A stretch of DNA of 64,000 nucleotides, taken from the NCBI RefSeq assembly GCF_041081105.1, contig NZ_CP163528.1, forward strand, positions 434,001 to 498,000, written 5' to 3'. Made by a program: the position numbers and the translations under genes. Each line of letters starts with the position of its first letter. The first letter of the stretch is position 1. Below, in pieces: positions 39,239 through 47,862 of this stretch. A model generated the notes under the pieces. That model ran no database searches, was not told where the DNA came from, and was given only the letters and a program-made list of their open reading frames with translations. The DNA comes from Promicromonospora sp. Populi. GTDB lineage: Bacteria; Actinomycetota; Actinomycetes; Actinomycetales; Cellulomonadaceae.

Positions 39239-39984
39239 GTGGCAGAGCCTGGCGTGCAATCGGTCGAGCGTGCGCTCGACCTGCTCGAGATTCTGGCCGA
39301 CGTCGGCGGTGATGCCGGCCTGAGTGAGCTCTCGGAACAGTCCGGGCTGCCGCTGCCGACCATTCACCGGCTGATGCGCACTCTTGTCGCCCGCGGCTAC
39401 GCGAGGCGCCTTCCCTCGCGACGTTACGCGTTGGGTGCGCGGATGATCCGCCTGGGTGAGGCGGCCGGCCGCCACCTCGGGGCCGGCGCCGCCGGCACCT
39501 GACACGGCTCGCGCGCGAGCTGGGCGAGACGGCGAACCTTGCCATGCTCGACGGAGAGATGGCGGTGTACGTGGCGCAGGCGTCGTCGTCGCACTCCATG
39601 CGGATGTTTACCGAGGTGGGGCGGCGCGTGCACCTGCACAGCACGGGTGTGGGCAAGGCGCTCCTGGGAGAGCTTCCCGACGCGGCGGTGCGTGACATCG
39701 TGACGCGCGCGGGCCTCGCGCCCGCAACCGATAGGACCCTCACCGACGTCGACGCCCTGCTGGCAGCCCTGAGCGAGATTCGCGAGCGCGGCTATGCCGT
39801 GGACGACGGCGAGCAGGAGATCGGGGTGCGGTGCTTCGCCGTCGCAGTGCCGGGGGCTCCCGTGCCGACCGCCTTGTCCGTCTCGGGTCCGGCCGCGCGG
39901 GTCTCGTTCGAGTTCGGTGACCGAGCCGTGCCGGTGCTCCACGAGGTGGCCCGCGCGGTCGCGGCGGAGCTGTCCGGGACCTGA
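39239..39984 (+). pseudogene. IclR-family regulator interrupted by a frameshift
   Basis: The first frame (GTG 39239, after GGGGAGGG) encodes the winged helix: VQSVERALDLLEILADVGG, LSELSEQSGLPLPTIHRLMRTL and RRYALGARMIRLGEAAGRHLGAG, then stops at 39502. The +1 frame reads without a break HLTRLARELGETANLAMLDGEM and on through the effector domain to 39984, including LHSTGVGKALLGELP and VPTALSVSGP. One shift at about 39487-39499, in a GC-rich run (GGCGCCGCCGGC), therefore splits an otherwise intact 248-residue regulator. This is either a real inactivation or a sequencing error. It lies upstream of aceB-glcDEF and would be their regulator. Confidence 0.88.
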
Positions 39985-40020
39985 GGGCCGCGTTGACCCG
40001 GCGACGTCGGGCACATAGTG

Positions 40021-40057
40021 TTTCCACTAGGAAGTATTTGGTTTCCGTATCGTGGAA
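40021..40057. promoter_or_regulatory. Possible IclR-type operator before aceB
   Basis: TTCCACTAGGAA (40022-40033) is a palindrome, and a second pair of half sites, TTCC...GGAA with seven bases between, follows at 40043-40057. Paired TTCC/GGAA half sites 45-80 bases before the aceB GTG fit an IclR-type binding region, but no consensus comparison was possible. Confidence 0.4.
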
Positions 40058-40101
40058 TATGAGCGAACGGGATCTAGACCAGCTCAACCGAGGGAAGACA
40101 C

Positions 40102-41688
40102 GTGGACACTCCAGACGGCCTCACTATCAACGGTGACATCGCGGCGCGCGCGGAGGAGGTGCTCACCCCGCAGGCGCTAGAGCTGATCGTCGCTCTCCAC
40201 CGGGCTCTGGACGACCGCCGGCTCGAGCTCCTCGACGCGCGACGGCGCAGGGTCGCGGACCTCGCGGTGGGCGGCACGCTCGACTTCCTGCCCGAGACCA
40301 AGCACATCCGCGACGACCCGACCTGGCGTGTCGCCCCGCCGGCGCCCGGCATCGTGGACCGGCGCTGCGAGATCACCGGCCCCACGGACCGGAAGATGAC
40401 GATCAACGCCCTGAACTCGGGCGCGAAGGCGTGGCTCGCGGACCACGAGGACGCGAACACCCCGCAGTGGAGCGCCGTCGTCGGCGGGCAGATCAACCTG
40501 CTCGACGCGATCAACCGCACCATCGACTTCACGGGTGAGAACGGTAAGCAGTACGCCCTGAAGCCGGACGAGGAGCTGGCGACGATCATCGTGCGCCCCC
40601 GCGGCTGGCACCTGCCGGAGAAGCACATCCTGGTGGACGGCCGCGCGGTGTCGGGCAGCCTGGTGGACTTTGCGCTCTACCTGGCCACCGCCGGTCTGCG
40701 GCAGATCGAGAAGGGGCAGGGGCCTTACTTCTACCTGCCCAAGATGGAGTCGCACCTCGAGGCGCGGCTCTGGAACGACGCGTTCGTGCTGGCCCAGGAC
40801 CTGCTCGGGATCCCGCAGGGCACCATCCGCGCCACCGTCCTGATCGAGACCTACCCCGCGGCGTTCGAGATGGAGGAGATCCTCTACGAGCTGCGGGACC
40901 ACAGCTCAGGCCTGAACGCCGGCCGCTGGGACTTCATGTTCTCGGTGATCAAGTCGTTCCGGACGCGCGGCACCGAGTTCATGCTGCCCGACCGCAACGC
41001 CGTCACCATGACCGTGCCATTCATGCGCGCCTACACCGAGCTGCTGGTCAAGACCTGCCACACCCGCGGCGCGCACGCGATCGGCGGCATGGCCGCGTTC
41101 ATCCCGAGCCGGGACGAGGCGGTCAACGAGGCGGCGTTCACCAAGGTGCGGGACGACAAGACCCGCGAGGCGAACGACGGGTTCGACGGGTCCTGGGTGG
41201 CGCACCCCGGGATGGTCGAGCTCTGCAAGGAGGTCTTCACGTCGGTGCTGGGTGACAAGCCGAACCAGATCGACCGTACCCGTTCGGAGGTGCAGGTCAC
41301 CGCGGCGCAGCTGCTCGACGTCGCCGCCACGCCCGGGGACGTGACCGAGGCCGGGCTGCGGAACAACATCTCGGTGGGCATCCAGTACCTCAAGGCGTGG
41401 CTGGGCGGGCTCGGCGCCGTCGCGATCTTCAACCTCATGGAGGACGCCGCGACCGCTGAGATCTCCCGGTCCCAGGTGTGGCAGTGGCTGCACAACGACG
41501 TGACGCTCGCCGACACCGGCCGCCAGGTCACGCGCGAGCTGATCGACCAGATCGTCGAGGAGGAGATCGCCAAGCTGCCCGGCGAAGCGGCAGACTACGC
41601 GGAGGCGAAGCAGACGTTCCTCGAGGTGGCGGTGGCCGACGAATACGCGGACTTCCTGACGCTGCCCGCGTACGAACGTATGCCCTGA
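40102..41688 (+). CDS. aceB: Malate synthase A
   Basis: Malate synthase condenses glyoxylate and acetyl-CoA into malate. The 528-residue length and motifs mark the A form (AceB), not the 720-residue G form. The signature DHEDANTPQWSAVVGGQINL and the conserved RPRGWHLPEKH block are present, as is YFYLPKMESHLEARLWNDAF. The catalytic loop GRWDFMFSVIKSFR and ETYPAAFEMEEILYELRDHSSGLNAGR region (cited in parts) follow. The start is GTG 40102. No isocitrate lyase gene is present in the window. Next to glycolate oxidase, its glyoxylate probably comes from glycolate here. Upstream lies the broken IclR-type regulator. Confidence 0.97.
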   Translation: MDTPDGLTINGDIAARAEEVLTPQALELIVALHRALDDRRLELLDARRRRVADLAVGGTLDFLPETKHIRDDPTWRVAPPAPGIVDRRCEITGPTDRKMTINALNSGAKAWLADHEDANTPQWSAVVGGQINLLDAINRTIDFTGENGKQYALKPDEELATIIVRPRGWHLPEKHILVDGRAVSGSLVDFALYLATAGLRQIEKGQGPYFYLPKMESHLEARLWNDAFVLAQDLLGIPQGTIRATVLIETYPAAFEMEEILYELRDHSSGLNAGRWDFMFSVIKSFRTRGTEFMLPDRNAVTMTVPFMRAYTELLVKTCHTRGAHAIGGMAAFIPSRDEAVNEAAFTKVRDDKTREANDGFDGSWVAHPGMVELCKEVFTSVLGDKPNQIDRTRSEVQVTAAQLLDVAATPGDVTEAGLRNNISVGIQYLKAWLGGLGAVAIFNLMEDAATAEISRSQVWQWLHNDVTLADTGRQVTRELIDQIVEEEIAKLPGEAADYAEAKQTFLEVAVADEYADFLTLPAYERMP

Positions 41689-41697
41689 CCTGTGTCG

Positions 41698-41755
41698 TTG
41701 AGTGCTGGATGTTCGCCCCAGGGACGTCCCCGGAGGGCGAACATCCAGCACTCAA
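41698..41755. terminator. Long hairpin between aceB and glcD
   Basis: A perfect 21-bp stem starts TTGAGTGCTGGATGTTCGCC at 41698 and pairs with 41735-41755. The 16-base loop contains the palindrome GGGACGTCCC. It begins 10 bases after the aceB stop. It may terminate aceB transcription or reduce read-through into glcDEF; no T-run is present. Confidence 0.6.
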
Positions 41756-41787
41756 GGTGAGACTGGACGCAACGAGGAGGTTGCCTC

Positions 41788-43263
41788 ATGGCCGCTAGCG
41801 TCCGGACGCCGCTGAACAGCGTGATCAGTGAGCTTGTCGACCTGCTCGGGGGTGAGCAGGTGATCACGGACTGGCAGCGGCGTCGTACCTATGAGTGCGA
41901 CGGGCTTTCGGTCTATCGGGTGGTTCCGGGCGTGGTGGTCCTGGCCCGCGGGCCGGACGACGTCGCGGCGGTCGTGCGAGCCTGTGCGCGGCACACCGTG
42001 CCGTTCGTCGCGCGCGGGTCGGGCACCGGGCTGTCGGGCGGGGCGCTGCCGCATGCCGAGGGGGTGCTCGTGGTCATGTCGCAGATGCGGGCGATCCGGG
42101 AGGTGGACGTCGCGGACCAGCGCGCCGTCGTCGACCCAGGGGTGATCAACCTGCAGCTCACCGCCGCTACCAGCCCGGACGGGTACTACTTCGCGCCCGA
42201 CCCGTCGAGCCAGTCGGTGTGCTCGATCGGCGGGAACGTCGCCGAGAACTCGGGCGGCGCGCACTGCCTCAAGTACGGGTTCACCACCAACCACGTCACT
42301 GGTCTCGACCTGGTGACACCGAGCGGTGAACAGGTCGAGATCGGCGGCAAGGCGCCGGACGCGCCCGGGTACGACCTGCTCGGCGCGCTGGTCGGCAGCG
42401 AGGGCACGCTCGGCATCGTCACCGCGGCCACGGTGCGCCTCACGCGCCTTCCGCAGGAGGTCCGGACGCTTCTGGCCGCCTTTCATTCCATGGACGACGC
42501 CGGGGCGGCCACCTCCGCGATCATCACCGCCGGGGTGATCCCCGCCGCCATCGAGATGATGGACGCCCTGGCGATCGAGGCCGCGGAGGCGGCCGTGCAC
42601 TGCAACTACCCGGCCGGTGCCGGCGCGGTGCTCGTGGTCGAGCTGGACGGTCCGTCGCCCGACGTCGCGGGGGAGTTCGACGACGTGGTGCGGCTGTGCG
42701 AGGCCGCAGGAGCGTTCGAGGTGCGGGTGGCGGCCGACGACGAAGAGCGCGCCCTGATCTGGAAGGGCCGCAAGTCCGCGTTCGCGGCGGTGGGCCGGAT
42801 CAGCCCGGACTACATAGTGCAGGACGGCGTGATCCCGCGGACGGCGCTGCCGCTGGTGCTGCGGCAGATCGCCGAGCTCGGTGAGAGCGCGGGCTTGCGG
42901 GTCGCGAACGTGTTCCACGCCGGCGACGGCAACCTGCACCCGCTGGTGTTGTTCGACGGCGCGGTCGAGGGCGCCGTCGAACGCGCCGAGGCCGTGGCGG
43001 GCGGGATCCTCGACCTGTGCCTGGAGCACGGCGGCTCCATCACGGGCGAGCACGGGGTCGGCGCCGACAAGGCCAACCACATGCCGCGCATGTTCACCGC
43101 CGACGACCTCGACACCATGCAGGCCGTGCGCTGCGCGTTCGACCCGGACGGCATCGCCAACCCGGGCAAGGTGTTCCCCACGCCCCGCCTGTGCGGGGAA
43201 CAGCCCGGCAGACACAAGGGCGCGCACCCACTGGCGGAGTCCGGTGTGGCGGAGATCTTCTGA
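41788..43263 (+). CDS. glcD: Glycolate oxidase FAD-linked subunit GlcD
   Basis: GlcD is the main flavin subunit of the membrane-linked complex that oxidises glycolate (and D-lactate) to glyoxylate. The 491-residue protein has a PCMH-type FAD-binding domain with VARGSGTGLSGGALP, GGNVAENSGGAHCLKYG and GSEGTLGIVTAATVRL. The C-terminal FAD-oxidase domain follows with VFHAGDGNLHP and GSITGEHGVGADK. The start ATG 41788 follows GAGGAGG. glcE starts within its stop codon (TGATG). The presence of separate E and F subunits argues for glycolate oxidase over a single-chain D-lactate dehydrogenase. Confidence 0.95.
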   Translation: MAASVRTPLNSVISELVDLLGGEQVITDWQRRRTYECDGLSVYRVVPGVVVLARGPDDVAAVVRACARHTVPFVARGSGTGLSGGALPHAEGVLVVMSQMRAIREVDVADQRAVVDPGVINLQLTAATSPDGYYFAPDPSSQSVCSIGGNVAENSGGAHCLKYGFTTNHVTGLDLVTPSGEQVEIGGKAPDAPGYDLLGALVGSEGTLGIVTAATVRLTRLPQEVRTLLAAFHSMDDAGAATSAIITAGVIPAAIEMMDALAIEAAEAAVHCNYPAGAGAVLVVELDGPSPDVAGEFDDVVRLCEAAGAFEVRVAADDEERALIWKGRKSAFAAVGRISPDYIVQDGVIPRTALPLVLRQIAELGESAGLRVANVFHAGDGNLHPLVLFDGAVEGAVERAEAVAGGILDLCLEHGGSITGEHGVGADKANHMPRMFTADDLDTMQAVRCAFDPDGIANPGKVFPTPRLCGEQPGRHKGAHPLAESGVAEIF

Positions 43264-44567
43264 TGGCGGACCTGCAGCGGCTCGCGGACGCACTCAAGGA
43301 GGACGACGGCGAGGTCTGGGAGGCCGGCCCTCGGGACGTCGTGGACGGGGTGCGCGCGACGGCGGTCGCGCGGCCGGCGTCGGTGGACGGGGTGGGCGCC
43401 GTGCTGCGCGAGGCAACCGCCCAGGGACTGGTGACCGTGGCGCGCGGGGCCGGGACGGCCCTCGACTGGGGTGCGCCGCCCGAGCGGGTCGACCTCATCC
43501 TGGACACCACCGGCCTGGACCGGCTCGTGGAGCACAGCGCGGGCGACCTCGTGGTCGTGGCTGAGGCCGGGCTGCCGGTCGCCGCCCTGTCGGGGACCGT
43601 GCGGGCCGCCGCGCAGGAGCTGGTGGTGGACCTGCCGCCGGAGCGGCTGGCGGGCGGCTCCACCGTGGGCGGCGCGCTGTCTACGGGCGCGTCCGGTCCG
43701 CGGCGCCTGCAGCGCGGCGGGATCCGGGACCTGGTGCTCGGCGCCACGGTGGTGCTCGCGGACGGCACCATCGCCTCGTCGGGCGGCAAGGTGGTCAAGA
43801 ACGTAGCCGGCTACGACCTGGCCAAGCTGCTGACCGGCGCTTACGGCACTCTCGGGATCGTGGTGCGGGCCGCGTTCCGGCTGCACCCGGCCCGGCCGGA
43901 CCGGGCGTTCGTCGTCGCGACGGGTCCGCTGGCCGACGTCGCCGCGCGGGCCCGCGACGTGGTCGCCTCGCAGCTGGCGCCCGCAGCGGTCGAGATCGAC
44001 CGGCCCTCCGGGAGTGATGACGCCGAGGTGGCCGTGCTGCTGGAGGGCACGGGGAGCGCCGTCGGGCAGCGGGCTGCCGCGGCGGCCGAGGTGCTGGGCG
44101 GGCGGGTCCAGGCCGAGGCGCCCGAGTGGTGGGGGGCGCTGCCGGGGGACCCTGCTGGCTCCGGGGGTTCGGGCGGTTCGTCCGGAGCGGGCGACGCCGT
44201 CGGACCGGTAGGGACCCTTGCCAAGGCGACCGCCACGCTTACCGGGGTGGCCGACCTGCTGGTTGCCGCGCGCGACGCCGAGCAGCGGTACGGCGTCGGC
44301 GTGGCGTTGCGAGGTACCGCCGCCGGAGTGCTGCACCTAGTGGTGACGGGTACACCCGAGGCGACCGCGTCCGCCGTCGGGCATCTGCGGGGAGCCGCGC
44401 CCAGCCCGCGGGACGGGACCGTGACCGTGCTGCGCGCGTCGCGCGACGTGCGTGCCGTGCTGGACGCATGGGGGTCGGTGGGCGGGCTCGACCTGATGCG
44501 CGCGGTCAAGCGACAGCTCGATCCCGGGCGTAATCTCGCGCCCGGCCGATTTGTGGGAGGCATCTGA
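43263..44567 (+). CDS. glcE: Glycolate oxidase subunit GlcE
   Basis: GlcE is the second FAD-type subunit of glycolate oxidase. The 434-residue protein has a shortened PCMH FAD domain: VTVARGAGTALDWG, GGSTVGGALSTGASGPRR and GGKVVKNVAGYDLAKLLTGAYGTLG (cited in parts). Its C-terminal RAVKRQLDPGRNLAPGRF is typical of GlcE. A low-complexity linker rich in Gly and Ser (GSGGSGGSSGAG, around residues 300-315) is unusual. Both ends overlap neighbouring genes by one base, so the three subunits are made from one message. It is longer than E. coli GlcE (about 350 residues). Confidence 0.93.
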   Translation: MADLQRLADALKEDDGEVWEAGPRDVVDGVRATAVARPASVDGVGAVLREATAQGLVTVARGAGTALDWGAPPERVDLILDTTGLDRLVEHSAGDLVVVAEAGLPVAALSGTVRAAAQELVVDLPPERLAGGSTVGGALSTGASGPRRLQRGGIRDLVLGATVVLADGTIASSGGKVVKNVAGYDLAKLLTGAYGTLGIVVRAAFRLHPARPDRAFVVATGPLADVAARARDVVASQLAPAAVEIDRPSGSDDAEVAVLLEGTGSAVGQRAAAAAEVLGGRVQAEAPEWWGALPGDPAGSGGSGGSSGAGDAVGPVGTLAKATATLTGVADLLVAARDAEQRYGVGVALRGTAAGVLHLVVTGTPEATASAVGHLRGAAPSPRDGTVTVLRASRDVRAVLDAWGSVGGLDLMRAVKRQLDPGRNLAPGRFVGGI

Positions 44568-45886
44568 TGACCGAGGCGAAGCCGGACGTGCTCGGTGCGT
44601 TCGACGAGCATCATCCGCCCGCCCGCGAGCTGATCGACGACTGCGTGCACTGCGGGTTCTGCCTGCCGGCCTGCCCCACGTACTCGCTGTGGGGCGAGGA
44701 GATGGACTCGCCGCGCGGGCGGATCTACCTGATGAAGGAGGGGCTCGAGGGCGAGCCCATGTCGCCGGCGCTGGTCCAGCACGTCGACGCGTGCCTCGGG
44801 TGCATGGCGTGCGTGACGGCATGCCCGTCGGGCGTGCAGTACGACAAGCTGGTCGAGGCGACCCGGCAGCAGGTCGAGCGGCGCGGCGCCGAGCACCGCA
44901 CGCGCGGGCAGCGGCTGCTGCGGTCGGCGATCTTCGCGCTGTTCCCGCGGCCCGAGCGGCTGCGGCGCGTGCTGCCGATGCTCGCGCTGTACCAGCGCAG
45001 CGGGCTGTCCCGGCTGGTCCGGCCCGTGCTGGCCCGGCTCTCGCCGACCCTGGCGACGATGGAGGCCATCGCGCCGCCCGTGGGTCCGCGCATCCCGGTG
45101 CCGGCGCTCGTGCCGGCCGTCGGTGCAAAGCGGATGACGGTTGGGCTGCTGCTGGGCTGCGTGCAGCGGGAGTTCTACCCGGGGGTCAACGCGGCGACGG
45201 CGCGGGTGCTGGCTGCGGAGGGCTGTGACGTCGTCGTACCGCCCGATCAGGGGTGCTGCGGTGCGCTGTCCGTGCATGCGGGGCGCGAGGCCGAGGGGCT
45301 CGACTACGCGCGGGCGCTCATCGACACGTTCGCCGACGCCGGTGTGGAGCTGATCGTGGCCAACTCGGCCGGGTGCGGGTCCACGATGAAGGACTACGCG
45401 GACCTGCTGGCCGACGACCCTGACTACGCGGAGCGGGCGGCTGCCTTTGCAGCGAAGACCCGCGACATCTCGGAGGTGCTGGCGGAGCTCGAGCCAGTGG
45501 CGCCGCGGCATCCGCTGCCGATGACGGTCGCCTACCACGACGCCTGCCACCTGCGGCACGCGCAGGGTGTGAAGGCGCAGCCGCGCGCTGTGCTCGCGAC
45601 CATCCCGGGGCTGGTGGTCAAGGAGATCGCCGACGGCGACATGTGCTGCGGGTCGGCCGGCATCTACAACCTGACCAACCCGGAGCCCGCGCGGGAGCTG
45701 GGGGACCGGAAGGCCGTGAACGTGGCGGCTACCGGGGCTTCGCTGCTCGTGACGTCCAACCCGGGGTGCCTGCTGCAAATTACGGATGCGTTGCGGAGGC
45801 AGGGGCGCGAGATGCCGACGGCGCATATGGTGCTCGTTCTGGATGCGTCGTTGCGTGGTGCTGGGCCGGGGGAGCTGCTGGGCTAG
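44567..45886 (+). CDS. glcF: Glycolate oxidase iron-sulfur subunit GlcF
   Basis: GlcF passes electrons from the flavin subunits toward the quinone pool. The 439-residue protein has two 4Fe-4S motifs, CVHCGFCLPACP (residues 26-37) and CLGCMACVTACP. Two cysteine-rich CCG domains follow, with GCCGALSVHAG and MCCGSAGIYN. Length and order match E. coli GlcF. It starts on the last base of the glcE stop and is followed 33 bases later by the permease gene. This completes the GlcDEF complex. Confidence 0.96.
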   Translation: MTEAKPDVLGAFDEHHPPARELIDDCVHCGFCLPACPTYSLWGEEMDSPRGRIYLMKEGLEGEPMSPALVQHVDACLGCMACVTACPSGVQYDKLVEATRQQVERRGAEHRTRGQRLLRSAIFALFPRPERLRRVLPMLALYQRSGLSRLVRPVLARLSPTLATMEAIAPPVGPRIPVPALVPAVGAKRMTVGLLLGCVQREFYPGVNAATARVLAAEGCDVVVPPDQGCCGALSVHAGREAEGLDYARALIDTFADAGVELIVANSAGCGSTMKDYADLLADDPDYAERAAAFAAKTRDISEVLAELEPVAPRHPLPMTVAYHDACHLRHAQGVKAQPRAVLATIPGLVVKEIADGDMCCGSAGIYNLTNPEPARELGDRKAVNVAATGASLLVTSNPGCLLQITDALRRQGREMPTAHMVLVLDASLRGAGPGELLG

Positions 45887-45919
45887 TTGCTGGGCTCGGC
45901 CTGACGAACTGGAGCCACC

Positions 45920-47737
45920 ATGGACAGCCTCGGCGTCCTCGCCCTGCTCGCACTCCTCCCGATCCTCGTCGTAGGAACCCTGCTGCTCGGGTTTCGCTGG
46001 CCCGCCCGGACGGCGATGCCCGTCGGCCTGGCGGTGGTCGTGGTCGTCGCCCTGTTCGCGTGGAAGATGTCGCTGGTTGCCATCGGCGCGTCCGTCGTGC
46101 AGGGCCTGCTGATCGCTGTCGGCCTGCTCTGGATCATCTTCGGCGCGCTGCTCATGCTGGAGACCCTGACCAAGAGCGGCGCACTGCAGACGATCCGCGC
46201 AGGCTTCACCACCATCAGCCCCGACCGGCGGGTGCAGGTGATCATCATCGCCTGGCTGTTCGGTTCGTTCATCGAGGGTGCGGCCGGGTTCGGCACACCG
46301 GCCGCCGTCGTCGCGCCACTGCTGTTGGCGCTCGGCTTTCCCGCCGCTGCCGCCGTCATGGCGGGCCTCATCATCCAGTCCACCCCGGTGAGCTTTGGCG
46401 CGGTCGGCACGCCGATGCTGACCGGGCTGGGGACGGGGCTGGCGGACACCTCGGGCGCGCTGGCTCCCGAGGTCCAGGCGCGGGCCGACGTGCTGGGGCT
46501 GGACCACCTGGGCTTCATCGCCCACACCGCGACACAGGTAGCGACCATCCACGCGATCGTCGGCATCCTGGTGCCGCTCATCCTGGTCACCCTCATGTGC
46601 GGGTTCTACGGCGAGAAGCGGTCCTTCCGGGCGGGCCTGGCGGTGGCGCCGTTCGCGATCTACGCCGCGCTCGCGATGATCGTGCCGTACGTGACCGTGG
46701 CCTACGTGCTGGGCCCGGAGTTCCCGTCGATGCTCGGCGGGTTCCTCGGGCTGGTGCTTGTGATGTTCACGTCCTCGAAGGGCTTCCTCATGCCCAAGGA
46801 CGTCTGGGACTTCCCGCCCCGCGAGCGCTGGAGCGACCGCTGGATGGGCACGGTCGACCCGACGAAGGAAGCCGCGACGCTGACCCGCAGCATGTCGATG
46901 GTGCGGGCCTGGTCGCCGTACGTGATCGTGGCGGCGCTGCTGCTCATCACCCGGACCATCCCGGCGGTCAAGGAGTTCCTCACGGGCCCCGCGGTGATCG
47001 AGGTGTCGAACATCTTCGGCACCGGGATCAGCCAGAACATGGACCTCCTGTACTCGCCGGGCGCGATCTTCCTGCTCGCGTGCCTCGTCACCTACGTGCT
47101 GCACGGCATGAAGCGCGAACAGATCAGGGAGTCGTGGAAGGTGGCCGGCGGGCAGCTCGGCGGGGCGGCGTTCGCACTGCTGTGCGCGGTGCCGCTGGTG
47201 CGCATCTTCATCAACTCCGGACCCGACTTCAACGCCGCGGGGCTCGACTCGATGCCGATCACACTCGCTCAGGAAGCCGCCGACCTGGCCGGGCAGGGCT
47301 GGCCGATCGTGTCGCCGTTCATCGGTGCGCTCGGTGCGTTCGTGGCCGGCTCGAACACGGTGTCCAACATGATGTTCGCGCTGTTCCAGTTCAACACCGG
47401 GCTCGGCATCGGGGCGGCGTCGCCGGAGACGGTGGCCGCGCTGCAGGCCGTCGGTGGCGCCGCGGGCAACATGGTGGCCGTGCACAACGTGGTCGCCGCC
47501 GCAGCGACCGTGGGCCTGCTCGGGCGTGAGGGTGACCTGATCCGCAAGACGATCCTGCCGATGACCTACTACTGCCTCGCGGCCGGCGGGATCGGCTACC
47601 TGTGGATCTTCGGGTTCGGGCTCAACGCGGGGTTGATCCTGCTGCTGGCCCTGGTGGTGACGCTCGTCGTCTCGGGTGTGTGGATGCTGCGCAAGACCGA
47701 TGCCTACAACCCGGAGGTGGCGCCGGTGCGGGTGTGA
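45920..47737 (+). CDS. L-lactate/glycolate permease (LldP/GlcA family)
   Basis: A 605-residue polytopic membrane protein of the lactate permease family, which imports lactate and glycolate with protons. The conserved family block [17 protein letters not shown] and the SFGAVGTPM segment are present. The C-terminal half has [20 protein letters not shown] and [22 protein letters not shown], typical of LldP/GlcA. About thirteen hydrophobic helices are visible. Directly behind glcDEF, it most likely supplies their substrate. Sequence alone does not separate lactate from glycolate specificity. Confidence 0.93.
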   Translation: MDSLGVLALLALLPILVVGTLLLGFRWPARTAMPVGLAVVVVVALFAWKMSLVAIGASVVQGLLIAVGLLWIIFGALLMLETLTKSGALQTIRAGFTTISPDRRVQVIIIAWLFGSFIEGAAGFGTPAAVVAPLLLALGFPAAAAVMAGLIIQSTPVSFGAVGTPMLTGLGTGLADTSGALAPEVQARADVLGLDHLGFIAHTATQVATIHAIVGILVPLILVTLMCGFYGEKRSFRAGLAVAPFAIYAALAMIVPYVTVAYVLGPEFPSMLGGFLGLVLVMFTSSKGFLMPKDVWDFPPRERWSDRWMGTVDPTKEAATLTRSMSMVRAWSPYVIVAALLLITRTIPAVKEFLTGPAVIEVSNIFGTGISQNMDLLYSPGAIFLLACLVTYVLHGMKREQIRESWKVAGGQLGGAAFALLCAVPLVRIFINSGPDFNAAGLDSMPITLAQEAADLAGQGWPIVSPFIGALGAFVAGSNTVSNMMFALFQFNTGLGIGAASPETVAALQAVGGAAGNMVAVHNVVAAAATVGLLGREGDLIRKTILPMTYYCLAAGGIGYLWIFGFGLNAGLILLLALVVTLVVSGVWMLRKTDAYNPEVAPVRV

Positions 47738-47862
47738 TGGGACTAAGGGTGCCGGCGCGGCACATCGGGCGGCCCTGGCCGCGCACGTCACAGCCCTTCG
47801 ACCCCAGGGGATGGCTGCCCGCATGGGAGAATGTTCGGGCATCTGTCATCGAAGGGAACACC

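Noticed and set aside
43841..47842. A 1333-codon open frame on the minus strand opposite glcE, glcF and the permease
   Set aside because: It is antisense to well-identified genes, is rich in His, Arg, Gln and Gly as GC shadows are, and has no family resemblance.
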